DNA of 64,000 bases from Novosphingobium sp. Chol11 (GTDB lineage Bacteria; Pseudomonadota; Alphaproteobacteria; Sphingomonadales; Sphingomonadaceae). The stretch covers positions 1,274,919 to 1,338,918 of the forward strand of contig NZ_OBMU01000001.1 of NCBI RefSeq assembly GCF_900218065.1. The letters are read 5' to 3'. Positions within the stretch are counted from its first letter, which is position 1. The number at the start of each line of letters is the position of its first letter. The position numbers were made by a program, and so were the translations under genes. Below, in pieces: positions 8,283 through 17,898 of this stretch. The notes beneath the pieces were generated by a model. That model ran no database searches, had not been told where the DNA came from, and was given only the letters and a program-made list of their open reading frames with translations.

Positions 8283-9580
8283 CGTCAACGCTCGCGCTGC
8301 GTGCGCCTACCCAACGCGAAAGGTTGAAAGCGATCGTCGGCGGCTCCACCGGAAACCTGGTGGAATGGTATGACTGGTACGCCTATGCAGCCTTCACCCT
8401 CTATTTCGCGCCACATTTCTTCCCGAGCGAAGACCGCACTGCCCAGTTGTTGAGTGCTGCCGGCATCTTCGCTGTCGGCTTTGTCATGCGTCCGGTCGGC
8501 GCGTGGCTGATGGGAGTGTATGCCGACCGGCACGGGCGCAAGAGCGGCCTCACCCTGTCCGTAGCGCTCATGTGCGCAGGCTCGCTGCTCATCGCGGTAA
8601 CGCCCGGCTATGAAGTGATCGGGGTAGGGGCGCCGCTTTTGCTTGTCCTTGCGCGCTTGATGCAGGGCCTCTCCGTCGGCGGTGAATATGGCGCGAGCGC
8701 GACCTATTTGTCAGAAATGGCTGGGCGGGACCGGCGCGGTTTTTTCTCAAGCTTCCAATATGTTACGCTTATCGCCGGACAATTGACGGCAATATGCGTC
8801 CTGCTCATCCTGCAAGCCGTGCTGAGCCCTCAGCAGCTTGACGCCTGGGGATGGCGAATACCCTTTCTTCTCGGCGGCGCGCTGGCCGTGATCGTCTTCT
8901 GGCTACGCAGAGGTCTGAGCGAAACGCAAAGCTTCCACGCCGCCAAGGCGGAAGGCGCACCGCGGTCGGGCTTTGTCGAGCTCTTCACGAAGCATCCGCG
9001 CGAAACATTGACCGTCATGTTGCTTACGGCGGGCGGTACAATCGCCTTCTATGCCTATTCGATCTACATGCAGAAATTCTTGGTGAACACGTCCGGTCTC
9101 AGCCGTGAAATAGCGTCCCAGATCAATGGCATAACCCTCTTCTTTTTCATGTTGTTGCAACCCGTCGCCGGTGCGCTCTCCGACCGTATCGGGCGCAAAC
9201 CGCTGATGATCGGCTTCGGCGTCCTCGGGCTGATCTTCACCTATCCGATATTCGCCACGCTCGCCGTGACGCGTGATCCGCTCGTCGCTGGCTTGCTGGT
9301 CATGACGGGTCTGATCATCGTCACGGGCTATACGTCGATCAACGCAGTCGTGAAGGCAGAGCTTTTCCCCGCGCATATCCGCGCGCTCGGCGTCGCTTTG
9401 CCTTATGCCTTGGCGAACACCTTATTCGGCGGCACGGCCGAATTCGTCGCGCTCTATTTCAAGCAGATCGGCATCGAACAAGCATTCTACATTTATGTCA
9501 GCTTGATGATCGCCATATCCCTCATCATCTACATCAGAATGCCCGACACCAAGCGAAACAGCCGCATCCTGGAAGACTGA
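8279..9580 (+). CDS. MFS transporter, metabolite:H+ symporter (KgtP/ShiA-like)
   Basis: This 433-residue inner-membrane protein has about twelve hydrophobic segments. The N-terminus GGSTGNLVEWYDWYAYAAF is the signature of the metabolite:H+ symporter family, and the loop 2-3 motif appears as GVYADRHGRKSG, repeated as LSDRIGRKPLM in the second half. Members import dicarboxylates such as 2-oxoglutarate, or shikimate or proline/betaine; the substrate cannot be set from sequence. It is the last gene of the rightward run. Confidence 0.88.
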   Translation: MTSTLALRAPTQRERLKAIVGGSTGNLVEWYDWYAYAAFTLYFAPHFFPSEDRTAQLLSAAGIFAVGFVMRPVGAWLMGVYADRHGRKSGLTLSVALMCAGSLLIAVTPGYEVIGVGAPLLLVLARLMQGLSVGGEYGASATYLSEMAGRDRRGFFSSFQYVTLIAGQLTAICVLLILQAVLSPQQLDAWGWRIPFLLGGALAVIVFWLRRGLSETQSFHAAKAEGAPRSGFVELFTKHPRETLTVMLLTAGGTIAFYAYSIYMQKFLVNTSGLSREIASQINGITLFFFMLLQPVAGALSDRIGRKPLMIGFGVLGLIFTYPIFATLAVTRDPLVAGLLVMTGLIIVTGYTSINAVVKAELFPAHIRALGVALPYALANTLFGGTAEFVALYFKQIGIEQAFYIYVSLMIAISLIIYIRMPDTKRNSRILED

Positions 9581-9915
9581 TCGATGCGGATAGGCCGCTG
9601 GCATGCCGCAGGGAAAGCACTAGAAATGAGAGCCGCAAACATTTCAAACCGCGCGCCGATGATCCACATGCGATCATCCGTTGATCTCCATGACTATCCC
9701 TGATCGCGATGTTCAGGGTTCAGGAGGCAATGAAGCAAACAGTGTGGCGAAACACCGACAACCAAACAGCATTAGAACCAAACAGCGCAACAAACAGACT
9801 GGCCTCCTCGATCATATTTAACATAATATATATTATCGTACAAACTCGTCAGGATAGCCACGTCCCCCTCAAATCTTTATCTTCTCACTATTTCCTTCTC
9901 GAATTCAGGACAACC
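9581..9915 (+). promoter_or_regulatory. AT-rich upstream region of mazG
   Basis: This 335-base gap holds no convincing gene. Bases 9815-9850 are strikingly AT-rich for the window (ATTTAACATAATATATATTA), suiting a promoter or UP element for mazG. An open frame from 9709 runs into mazG, but its composition is unlike MazG and the family starts at the later ATG, so I treat it as non-coding. No clear terminator for the transporter gene was seen. Confidence 0.45.
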
Positions 9916-10725
9916 ATGTCATCCAACAGCAAAGCGAGCCCCGCCGACATCATGCCGCTGGCGGCCATAATGGCGAAACTCCGCGACCCCGAAACGGGCT
10001 GCCCCTGGGATATCCAGCAAGATTTCGCCAGCATCGCTCCCTACACAATCGAGGAAGCCTATGAGGTCGCGGATGCAATCGAACGCAACGACATGCCCGC
10101 GCTTTGCGACGAACTCGGCGACCTTCTGCTACAAGTGGTCTTCCACAGCCGAATGGCCGAACAAGCGGGCCATTTCGCGCTTCAGGATGTCATCGACGGC
10201 GTCACCGAGAAGATGATCCGCCGCCATCCGCACATCTTCGACGAAGGCTCCGATCGCCAGCACGGCCATGCTCAATGGGAAGCGATCAAGGCTGCAGAAC
10301 GCGCTGCCAAGGAACCGGACGGCAGCGCTCTGGCTGGCGTCGCAAAAGCGCTTCCTGCACTTCTCCGCGCTGAAAAGCTGCAAAAGCGTGCCGCCCGCAC
10401 CGGTTTCGATTGGCCTGACACACAAGGCGTCATAGCGAAGATCGAAGAAGAATTGCAGGAAGTCCATGACGCCCGATCTTCGCAGGAGCATCACGAGGAA
10501 GTCGGCGACCTGCTGTTCGCTGTCGTCAACCTCGCACGGCATCTGAAGGTCGATGCCGAAGCGGCCTTGCGAGATGCCAATGCGAAGTTCGAAACCCGGT
10601 TCCGCAGCATGGAAAACGCGGCGGGTGACCGCTTCCAGACTCTCAAGCTGGAAGAGAAGGAAGCCCTGTGGCAGCAAGCCAAGCGGGAATTGGCCAACCA
10701 ACAACCTGTGGCATCAAGCAGTTGA
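9916..10725 (+). CDS. mazG: Nucleoside triphosphate pyrophosphohydrolase MazG
   Basis: This 269-residue enzyme hydrolyses NTPs and dNTPs to monophosphate and PPi. It has two MazG domains, each with metal-binding acidic helices: EEAYEVADAI...DELGDLL in the first and EEELQEVHDA...EEVGDLLFAVVN in the second. The start at 9916 follows CAGGA and begins directly before the conserved LMAKLRDPETGCPWD-like block. Its 3' end overlaps the convergent hflX by 12 bases. Confidence 0.94.
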   Translation: MSSNSKASPADIMPLAAIMAKLRDPETGCPWDIQQDFASIAPYTIEEAYEVADAIERNDMPALCDELGDLLLQVVFHSRMAEQAGHFALQDVIDGVTEKMIRRHPHIFDEGSDRQHGHAQWEAIKAAERAAKEPDGSALAGVAKALPALLRAEKLQKRAARTGFDWPDTQGVIAKIEEELQEVHDARSSQEHHEEVGDLLFAVVNLARHLKVDAEAALRDANAKFETRFRSMENAAGDRFQTLKLEEKEALWQQAKRELANQQPVASSS

Positions 10726-12045
10726 GCGTTTCATGAAACGGGCCAAGGCGGACTCGGACAATCGCACTGTCACGACGACCTCGCTGTCGGCTGTCTCGCT
10801 TCCGATCACCTCACCATGCTCATGCAGCCAGGCGATAGCAGCGCCATCGGCCACAGGCACTCGAAGTTGATGGATCTCCGCTCCGGCAGTCATCTGGCCA
10901 CTGATGCGCCGCTGCAGATCATCCACCCCTACCCCTGTCAGCGCGGACAGGATCACGACATCATTGCGCCTGCCTGCGATCTCCCGCAGTTGAGCGGCTG
11001 AGTCTTCATCCAACAAATCAAGCTTGTTCCAGGCTTCGATAATCGGGGGGGCGTCCTCCCCTCCTTCGCCTTCAACCGCGCCCTCGCCCGCCACCCCAAG
11101 CTCGCTCAGCACATCCAGAACATCATCGCGCTGAGCCTCGCTGTCAGGATGCGCGATGTCGCGAACATGTATGATCAGGTCAGCGGACAGGACTTCTTCC
11201 AGCGTCGCCCGGAATGCCGCGATCAGCTGCGTCGGAAGATCCGAAACAAAGCCCACGGTGTCCGACAGGATTGCTTTGTCCAGGCCCGGCAAGGCGATCT
11301 GGCGCATCGTGGGGTCCAGCGTTGCGAACAGCAGGTCCTCCGCCATGACATCTGCGCCAGTCATGCGGTTGAACAGCGTGGACTTGCCCGCATTGGTGTA
11401 GCCGACAAGCGCAATGACCGGCCAAGGCGCGCGTTGACGACGAGCCCGGTGAAGGCTGCGCGTCCGCGTCACTTGGTCGAGTTCCCGCCGGATCTTTGCC
11501 ATCCGATCGCGGATCATCCGCCGGTCGGCTTCGATCTGCGTTTCACCCGGGCCGCCAAGGAAGCCGAAACCACCCCGCTGGCGTTCTAGGTGAGTCCAGC
11601 TTCGTACCAGCCGCCCGGCCTGGTAGTCGAGGTGCGCCAGTTCGACTTGCAGCCGCCCCTCGTTCGTAGCCGCGCGCTCACCGAAGATTTCCAGGATCAG
11701 GCCGGTACGATCAATCACCTTGGCTTCTGTCGCCTTCTCCAGATTGCTCTGCTGCACCGGGCTCAATGCATTGTCAACGATGACCAGTTCCGCCTCTTCT
11801 GCCCGCGCCAAGGTCGCGATCTGATCAACCTGCCCACTGCCGAACAGCGTCGCGGGCTTTCGATCTCGAACACGAAATGTCTGGGCCGCGCGCACGTCGA
11901 TACCAATCGCCAGGGCAAGCCCTCTCGCTTCCTCGAGCCGCGCGTCGCTGTCGCGCCGCTCCATCCCATGCGTTTCGGCACGCACGACGACGGCCCGCGC
12001 GCCGCGCGACACCTCATCGGCCGTATCTCGGTTGAAGACCGCCAT
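10714..12045 (-). CDS. hflX: Ribosome-associated GTPase HflX
   Basis: This 443-residue GTPase of the Obg-HflX group splits stalled or hibernating ribosomes in well-studied bacteria. The N-terminal nucleotide-binding domain (LVIVDNALSPVQQSNLE) is followed by a coiled linker with GGPGETQIEADRR. The G domain has G1 GYTNAGKST, G3 DTVGF and G4 NKLD. It lies downstream of hfq with a 65-base gap, matching the conserved ntrX-hfq-hflX order of alphaproteobacteria, and its end overlaps convergent mazG. Confidence 0.94.
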   Translation of the reverse strand: MAVFNRDTADEVSRGARAVVVRAETHGMERRDSDARLEEARGLALAIGIDVRAAQTFRVRDRKPATLFGSGQVDQIATLARAEEAELVIVDNALSPVQQSNLEKATEAKVIDRTGLILEIFGERAATNEGRLQVELAHLDYQAGRLVRSWTHLERQRGGFGFLGGPGETQIEADRRMIRDRMAKIRRELDQVTRTRSLHRARRQRAPWPVIALVGYTNAGKSTLFNRMTGADVMAEDLLFATLDPTMRQIALPGLDKAILSDTVGFVSDLPTQLIAAFRATLEEVLSADLIIHVRDIAHPDSEAQRDDVLDVLSELGVAGEGAVEGEGGEDAPPIIEAWNKLDLLDEDSAAQLREIAGRRNDVVILSALTGVGVDDLQRRISGQMTAGAEIHQLRVPVADGAAIAWLHEHGEVIGSETADSEVVVTVRLSESALARFMKRSTA

Positions 12046-12110
12046 GAGCGCTTAACGCATCAAGCGTCGGCCCGCTTCATGCGAAGCTGGGCCGTACGAA
12101 CATAGATTGA

Positions 12111-12593
12111 TCAATCGTCGCTCTCGCCTTCGCCGCTCAGGTCGAGGGCGTGGAGGGGTTGAACGGTGGAAATGGCGTGCTTGTAGACCAGCTGAACCAT
12201 GCCGTCGCGTTCCAGCAGCATGCAGAACAGGTCGAACGCGGCGATCTCGCCCTGAAGCATCACCCCGTTTACCAGGAACATCGTGACCGGGCTGCCAGAC
12301 TTGCGCACGGCGCTCAGGAAAATTTCCTGAAGCAGTTTCGGCTTGGAGTTGCCGTCGCTCGCCTTGCGAAGGTCTGTGAGGTCCATAGACTGTGCGGGCA
12401 TGACCGTCGAAATGGCATGCTTGTAGACAAGCTGGGACTGCCCATCGCGGCGCAACAGTACCGAGAAGTTATCGAACCAGGTGATGATCCCTTGCAGCTT
12501 CACGCCCTTGACCAGGAACATGGTCACGGGGGTTTTGCTCTTGCGCAGGTTGTTCAGGAAGATGTCCTGAAGATTATTGAGTTTTTCTGCCAT
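12111..12593 (-). CDS. hfq: RNA chaperone Hfq with two fused Sm domains
   Basis: The protein has 160 residues, about twice a normal Hfq core. Two complete Hfq repeats span residues 8-72 and 87-152, joined by a short polar linker; 43 of 65 aligned positions are identical by eye. Both keep Sm2 YKHAIST (57-63 and 137-143) and the proximal-face Gln (Q9, Q89). The rim shows only RK instead of the E. coli arginine patch. A trimer of this chain would make a six-domain ring. Hfq pairs small RNAs with mRNAs. AAGGCGAAG precedes the ATG. It lies between ntrX and hflX. Confidence 0.95.
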   Translation of the reverse strand: MAEKLNNLQDIFLNNLRKSKTPVTMFLVKGVKLQGIITWFDNFSVLLRRDGQSQLVYKHAISTVMPAQSMDLTDLRKASDGNSKPKLLQEIFLSAVRKSGSPVTMFLVNGVMLQGEIAAFDLFCMLLERDGMVQLVYKHAISTVQPLHALDLSGEGESDD

Positions 12594-12743
12594 GGTCTTC
12601 GCCTTATTGGCGGGACGTTACCCGCTCTTGCACCCCTGGGCAGGGTGTCTTGCCCGCCCCCGCGCATCGGGAGCAACCCGGACGCTACCGCAATTGCGAA
12701 GGGCCGTCCATGCCCCAGATGAGCCAGCGCTCATCCTCTTGCT

Positions 12744-14117
12744 TCAATTGTCTTTTCCGTCGGTGATGCCGAGCAGCTTCAACTTGCGGTGCAATGCCGA
12801 CCGCTCCATGCCGATGAACGTCGCGGTGCGTGATATGTTGCCTGAAAAGCGTCGGATCTGGATGCGCAGATATTCACGTTCGAAACTTTCCCGTGCTTCC
12901 CGCAGCGGAGCGCCCATGATGGCGGATTGCCCCATGCCCTCGCTCGCACCATTGCTCGTCAGTTCGCTCGGCAACATGTCCAGCTCGATGCGGCCGATCC
13001 GTTCGCCCGGCGCGAGGATGATCGTACGTTCGATGACGTTGCGCAGCTGGCGGACATTGCCGGGCCATTCATTTGCCTGAAGTGCGGCCATGGCGTCACT
13101 GGCGATCTCGGGCGAAGGGACACGCCTCTCGGCCGCAAAGCGCGCGAGATAATGGTCCACTAGCGGCGGGATATCATCCCGGCGCTCGGAAAGAGGCGGT
13201 ATGACGAGCGGCACAACGTTGAGGCGATAGAACAGGTCTTCCCGGAACCGCCGCTCCTCGATCTCCGCTGCCAAATCGCGCGCGGTCGAAGAAATTACAC
13301 GAACATCGACCTTCACCTGACGCTGCCCGCCAACGCGCGTGAAGCTCTGGTCCGTCAGCACCCGCAATATCTTGCCCTGCGTCGTGAGCGGCATGTCGGC
13401 GATCTCGTCGAGGTAGAGCGTGCCGCCATGCGCCTGCTCAAGATAACCAGGACGCACCAGGCCGCTCGGGTCTTCGACCCCGAACAGCTCTTCTTCGACC
13501 CTGTCCGGGTCCATCCGCGCCGCCGCGACGATGATGAAGGGCGCGTCCGCCCTGCCGCTCCAGCTGTGAAGCATCCGCGCCGCGACTTCCTTGCCCACGC
13601 CCGCGGGCCCGGAAATCAGCACCCGGCTGCCAGTTCCGGCGACCCTCTTTATCGTCGCTCGGACCGCATTGATTGCGGCCGATGTCCCGGTCAGCTCATC
13701 ATCCTGTCCGAAGCGCGCGCGCAGAACCTGATTTTCCCGGCGCAGCCGCTCGGTTTCCGTCGCTCGCGATACCAGATGGAGCAGCCGATCGGCTTCGAAC
13801 GGCTTTTCGATAAAGTCCGCCGCGCCCTTCCGGATTGCCGCAACGGCAGTATCAATATTTCCATGCCCGGAAATCATGAGCACGGGGATGGTGGCGTCGC
13901 GCCGCTTGATCTCGTCCAGCAGTTCGAGACCGTCGAGCGTTGACCCCTGAAGCCACACGTCCAGCAGCACAAGCGAAGGCCGCCGGGCGTCCAGCGCTTC
14001 TATTGCGCTGTCGCTGTTGGCCGCCGTGCGAGTGGTGAAGCCTTCATCCTCAAGCACACCCGCAACCAGGTCGCGGATGTCCTCTTCATCATCGACTACC
14101 AGAATATCAAGCGCCAT
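12744..14117 (-). CDS. ntrX: Response regulator NtrX
   Basis: The protein has 457 residues. A receiver domain (MALDILVVDDEEDIRD, phosphorylated Asp in LVLLDVWLQ, Lys in FIEKPF) precedes an AAA+ domain with Walker A GPAGVGKE and Walker B LYLDEIADMP, and a Fis-type helix-turn-helix at the C-terminus (SRTATFIGMERSALHRKL). The sigma54-contacting GAFTGA loop is missing: ELFGVEDPSGLVRPGYLEQAHGG stands in its place, as is typical of NtrX. It is therefore more likely a sigma70-type regulator. It overlaps ntrY by 11 bases. Confidence 0.93.
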   Translation of the reverse strand: MALDILVVDDEEDIRDLVAGVLEDEGFTTRTAANSDSAIEALDARRPSLVLLDVWLQGSTLDGLELLDEIKRRDATIPVLMISGHGNIDTAVAAIRKGAADFIEKPFEADRLLHLVSRATETERLRRENQVLRARFGQDDELTGTSAAINAVRATIKRVAGTGSRVLISGPAGVGKEVAARMLHSWSGRADAPFIIVAAARMDPDRVEEELFGVEDPSGLVRPGYLEQAHGGTLYLDEIADMPLTTQGKILRVLTDQSFTRVGGQRQVKVDVRVISSTARDLAAEIEERRFREDLFYRLNVVPLVIPPLSERRDDIPPLVDHYLARFAAERRVPSPEIASDAMAALQANEWPGNVRQLRNVIERTIILAPGERIGRIELDMLPSELTSNGASEGMGQSAIMGAPLREARESFEREYLRIQIRRFSGNISRTATFIGMERSALHRKLKLLGITDGKDN

Positions 14118-16359
14118 TGGCTGTCACTTTTCCCTTGGGCATGGCAACGACTTGCCCTTCTTCCAATTTCTCAAGAGCGGCGATGGGGAAGCGCAGGGTC
14201 ACGTTCGTGCCTCCCCCTTCCGCATCGTCCAGGCGGATTTCGCCCAGATGTTCTTCGACAATCTTCTTGACGATCGCGAGCCCCAGGCCGGTCCCCTTTG
14301 TCCGGGTCGTCATGTAGGGCTCCAGCACCCTCTCCCGCTCCGGCGGAAGCCCGATCCCGTCATCCCTCACTTCGATCAGCAAATTGCCCTCGTCCTGCCT
14401 CACCGTCATGCGCACATGGCCACGCACGTCGCCGCCGGTCGGTTCAGGCTTTGGCTCGATCGCCTCAACGGCATTCTTGACGATGTTGGTCAGCGCCTGC
14501 CCCAGCTGCCGCCGGTCGCAGACAAGGTCCATATCGTGCGGCTCGCCATGAAATTCAAATTTAATGTCTGGATGCGCCACTTCGTGCAGGAACAGTGCGT
14601 GACGGGCGATATCCGCCACAGCCTCCCGGCGGAAAACCGGCTTCGGCATCCGCGCGAAGGACGAAAATTCATCGACGATGCGCCGCAAGTCGCCCACTTG
14701 CCTGACGATCGTGCCCGTGAGCCGCGTAAAAGTCGCCTTATCGCTCGTCACTTCTTCGGCATAGCGCCGCTGCAGTCGCTCGGCGGCCAACTGAATGGGC
14801 GTGAGCGGGTTCTTGATCTCATGAGCGATCCGCCTCGCCACGTCCGACCAAGCGGCGCGCCGTTGATCGGATAGCTGCTGCGTAATGTCGTCAAAGGTCA
14901 GGATATGGCGCGAGGCGTCTTGCGAGACCTTGACCGCCAAAGTCCGCACCTCGCCATGCCCGCGCGTCTGTACGATGCCCGCCCCCTCTTCCGAAGCGAT
15001 GAGCGCGGCTAGCTCCGGCGAAACAGCACTTAATGGCTGCCCGACAGGATCATCACCCTCCTTGACGAGGATGGCAGCAGCAGAGCTGTTGAGAAGCAGG
15101 ATGATGCCCTCATGATCGACGGAAAGCACACCGGCGGATACGCCGGACAGGATAGCCTCGATAAATGCGCGGCGCTCATCCAATTGGCTGTTGGCGGCCA
15201 CAAGCGCGCCGGTTTGCGCCTCAAGCCGCTGCGTCATCCGATTGAAGGCAGATGCCAGGGTCCCGATTTCATCGCGGGATTGCGGGCTGGTCACGCGAGC
15301 CGACAGGTCGCCCGCCGTTACCCGGCGTGCCGCGGTCACCAGTTCGTTCACCGGCCGGACCATCCAGTCCGCAACCGCAAGGGCGATATAGACCGCGATT
15401 CCGACCAGCAGCAGCGAACCGACGAACAGCGCTACGTTGAAACGCAGTTGGAGAGCGCGCGATTGGGCCGCGAAAATGTCATAATCGGATAAGACCTTTT
15501 GCGCGCGTTCGACATTGCTGAAGGCGGTCGAACCGGAATCGCGCGTCGCATAGAGATAGATTTTCGCTCCCGGATATAGCAGCGTAACCGCCTCGATCTG
15601 ATTGGGCTTGGCGGCGACAACCACATTCTCTCCTGCCTCCAACCGCTTGACAGCATCGGATGAGAGCATTTCTGAAGCAGGCTGGCTATCGGGATCGACT
15701 GTCGCCGCGGTGCGCGCAACGCCATCCTTGCCAACCTCAATGATCGCCGATCTGTTTAGCTTCCGGGTCACGACCTGATAGATGTAACCTTCGGCAAATC
15801 TGGGGCTCGATACCTTCGATTGGGCCAGGTAATCACGCAGGTCGCTGGCCATGGTTACGGTTTCGTCCCCGACCTCACGAAGATTCTGCTCATAATAGCC
15901 ACGCGCCAAGTCGCTCGCATTTTGCAGCATCCCGCGCGCGCTGTCGGAAAACCAGAACTGCACACCATATTGGAACAGCAGCGATGCGAAAATCACCACC
16001 AGCAGCATGGGAACGCTGGCGACGATGGAGAAGATGGCCACCAGCCTGACATGCAGCTGTCCGTCGCTGCCTATGGCCGATTGAGCCGCGCGGCGCTTAG
16101 CCACCCGGCGTCCCAGCAGCACGAGCAGTGCAATAGCCGGGACCAGATTTCCGACGAGCAGCAATGCGACGATCGGCGGGGTAAGCAAGGTGTAGGACTG
16201 CCCCTGCCCCGAAAGCAGGATATACGTCAGGCTGGCGGTGCCGAGGAAGAGCAGCAGCGTGATAGCCTCGACTAACGGAGCAAGATGACGCCGAAGGAAG
16301 GGTGGAAAATATCTCTTCCATGCCCGGCCCCGCGTGGAGAGAGTCACTGCACCTTCCAT
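14107..16359 (-). CDS. ntrY: Membrane sensor histidine kinase NtrY
   Basis: The protein has about 750 residues. N-terminal hydrophobic segments flank a periplasmic part; a further membrane segment near LFVGSLLLVGIAVYIALAV leads to a HAMP domain (RPVNELVTAARRVTAGDL), then a PAS domain, a HisKA motif HEIKNPLTPIQLAAERL and a HATPase with N, DDGIGLP and GTGLGLAIVKKI boxes. It partners NtrX in nitrogen/redox sensing. The start is uncertain: ATG 16359 has a weak AAGAAAG site, while an in-frame GTG at 16398 would add 13 residues. Confidence 0.92.
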   Translation of the reverse strand: MEGAVTLSTRGRAWKRYFPPFLRRHLAPLVEAITLLLFLGTASLTYILLSGQGQSYTLLTPPIVALLLVGNLVPAIALLVLLGRRVAKRRAAQSAIGSDGQLHVRLVAIFSIVASVPMLLVVIFASLLFQYGVQFWFSDSARGMLQNASDLARGYYEQNLREVGDETVTMASDLRDYLAQSKVSSPRFAEGYIYQVVTRKLNRSAIIEVGKDGVARTAATVDPDSQPASEMLSSDAVKRLEAGENVVVAAKPNQIEAVTLLYPGAKIYLYATRDSGSTAFSNVERAQKVLSDYDIFAAQSRALQLRFNVALFVGSLLLVGIAVYIALAVADWMVRPVNELVTAARRVTAGDLSARVTSPQSRDEIGTLASAFNRMTQRLEAQTGALVAANSQLDERRAFIEAILSGVSAGVLSVDHEGIILLLNSSAAAILVKEGDDPVGQPLSAVSPELAALIASEEGAGIVQTRGHGEVRTLAVKVSQDASRHILTFDDITQQLSDQRRAAWSDVARRIAHEIKNPLTPIQLAAERLQRRYAEEVTSDKATFTRLTGTIVRQVGDLRRIVDEFSSFARMPKPVFRREAVADIARHALFLHEVAHPDIKFEFHGEPHDMDLVCDRRQLGQALTNIVKNAVEAIEPKPEPTGGDVRGHVRMTVRQDEGNLLIEVRDDGIGLPPERERVLEPYMTTRTKGTGLGLAIVKKIVEEHLGEIRLDDAEGGGTNVTLRFPIAALEKLEEGQVVAMPKGKVTANGA

Positions 16360-16452
16360 AGTTGCTTTCTTACAACAATGCCGTGCCGGTTCAAACACAG
16401 TAATTCGGCGTGCATGTCTCTTGGCCGAACACTTCTGTCGCTTTGTCTCGCC

Positions 16453-17898
16453 TTAGTCCGAGACGCGCAGTTGAAGGGGGTCAAGGCCATAGTCCGTCAA
16501 TTTCTTCCGGAGCGTGTTACGATTGATCCCCAGCAGCCCGGCCGCCCGGATTTGATTGCCATCCACGCTTGCCAAGGTTTCCTGCAACAGGATCGGTTCG
16601 ACCACCGCCAGCATGTCGTCGTGCAGGTTGCGGTTAGGCTGGCCGATACCGATGCCCAATTGCCGTTTCGCCCATTCGCGCACCGCCAGCCCCAACTGAT
16701 CGGCAGGCGCAGTATAGTCTGAAGGCACAAGGTCGAGCGGCAGGCTGTTTCGCAGCACCTCCGCCGCGATCACATTCTCGCGGCTCAACACCGCCAGCCT
16801 CTGCATCAGGTTCTGCAGTTCGCGGACGTTGCCTGGCCAGTGATACGCCATCAACAATTGCGCCGCATCGTCCGCCAGAGTCTTACGCGGCAGCCCTTCC
16901 TGCGCGGCCCGTTCCAGGAAATGCTTCGCGAGCAGGATCACGTCCTCCCGCCTTTCCCGCAGAGCTGGAAGGGATATCGGGACTACGTTCAACCGATAAT
17001 AGAGGTCCTGCCGGAAGCGGTTTTCCTCGATCAGCTTAGGGAGGTCCTTGTTGGTCGCCGCGATGATGCGCACATTCACGCGTACAGGCTTGGAGCCGCC
17101 GACCGTCGTCACTTCGCCCGACTGCAATACCCGCAGCAGGCGAGTCTGGGCCTCCATCGGCATGTCACCGATCTCATCGAGGAAGAGCGTGCCCCCTTGT
17201 GCCTGCTCGAACTTCCCCGCAGTCCGGACATTTGCGCCCGTGAACGCTCCCTTTTCATAGCCGAACAACTCGGCCTCGATCAGCTCACGTGGGATGGCGG
17301 CCATGTTGATCGCGACGAACGGTTTCGTGCGGCGCTGGCCCAGGCCATGGATCGCTTCGGCCACAAGTTCCTTGCCTGTTCCGGATTCCCCCAGCACCAG
17401 GATGCTGAGGTCGTTGGACAATACGCGCGCGATCGTCCGGTAAACCTCCTGCATGGCGGGAGACCGGCCGACGAGCGGCAAACCGTCATGCGGCAGGCCC
17501 GCATCCTCTTGTTTGCCTTCCTCGGCCTTGTTCATGCCAAGCGCGTCGCCAACCGCGCGCGACAGCTCGTTGAGGTCGAACGGCTTGGGAAGATATTCGA
17601 AGGCGCCCTTCTCGGTCGCCCTGATCGCGGTGTTCAACGTGTTCTGCGCCGACAATATGATGACGCTCAGGCCCGGCTTGCGGTCCAATATATCCGCAAC
17701 GCCCTCCAATCCGTCGCCATCCGGCAGCATGACGTCAGTGATGAGCACGTCGGGCGCGAAACTGTCGATCAAGGCGCTGCGCTCCCGGATGGAAGACGCC
17801 GTCTTCACCTTATGCCCCTGCCGTCGCAACGCTTCTCCCACCACCACGCAGATGGCGGGATCATCATCGACGACCAGGATGGACCCGGTGCTCGTCAC
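16453..17898 (-). CDS. ntrC: Nitrogen regulator NtrC (NR-I)
   Basis: This 481-residue sigma54 activator has a receiver domain (ILVVDDDPAI; Asp in VLITDVMLPDGDG; Lys in YLPKPF) and an AAA+ domain with GESGTGKE Walker A, an intact GAFTGA sigma54-contact loop and GTLFLDEIGDMP Walker B. It ends in a Fis-like HTH (GNQIRAAGLLGINRNTLRKKL). It activates nitrogen-assimilation promoters when phosphorylated by NtrB. Its ATG overlaps the ntrB stop by four bases. Confidence 0.95.
   Translation of the reverse strand: MTSTGSILVVDDDPAICVVVGEALRRQGHKVKTASSIRERSALIDSFAPDVLITDVMLPDGDGLEGVADILDRKPGLSVIILSAQNTLNTAIRATEKGAFEYLPKPFDLNELSRAVGDALGMNKAEEGKQEDAGLPHDGLPLVGRSPAMQEVYRTIARVLSNDLSILVLGESGTGKELVAEAIHGLGQRRTKPFVAINMAAIPRELIEAELFGYEKGAFTGANVRTAGKFEQAQGGTLFLDEIGDMPMEAQTRLLRVLQSGEVTTVGGSKPVRVNVRIIAATNKDLPKLIEENRFRQDLYYRLNVVPISLPALRERREDVILLAKHFLERAAQEGLPRKTLADDAAQLLMAYHWPGNVRELQNLMQRLAVLSRENVIAAEVLRNSLPLDLVPSDYTAPADQLGLAVREWAKRQLGIGIGQPNRNLHDDMLAVVEPILLQETLASVDGNQIRAAGLLGINRNTLRKKLTDYGLDPLQLRVSD

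Noticed and set aside
9709..9915. N-terminal extension of MazG
   Set aside because: AT-rich, low-quality peptide, and the MazG family starts at the later ATG with a ribosome site.
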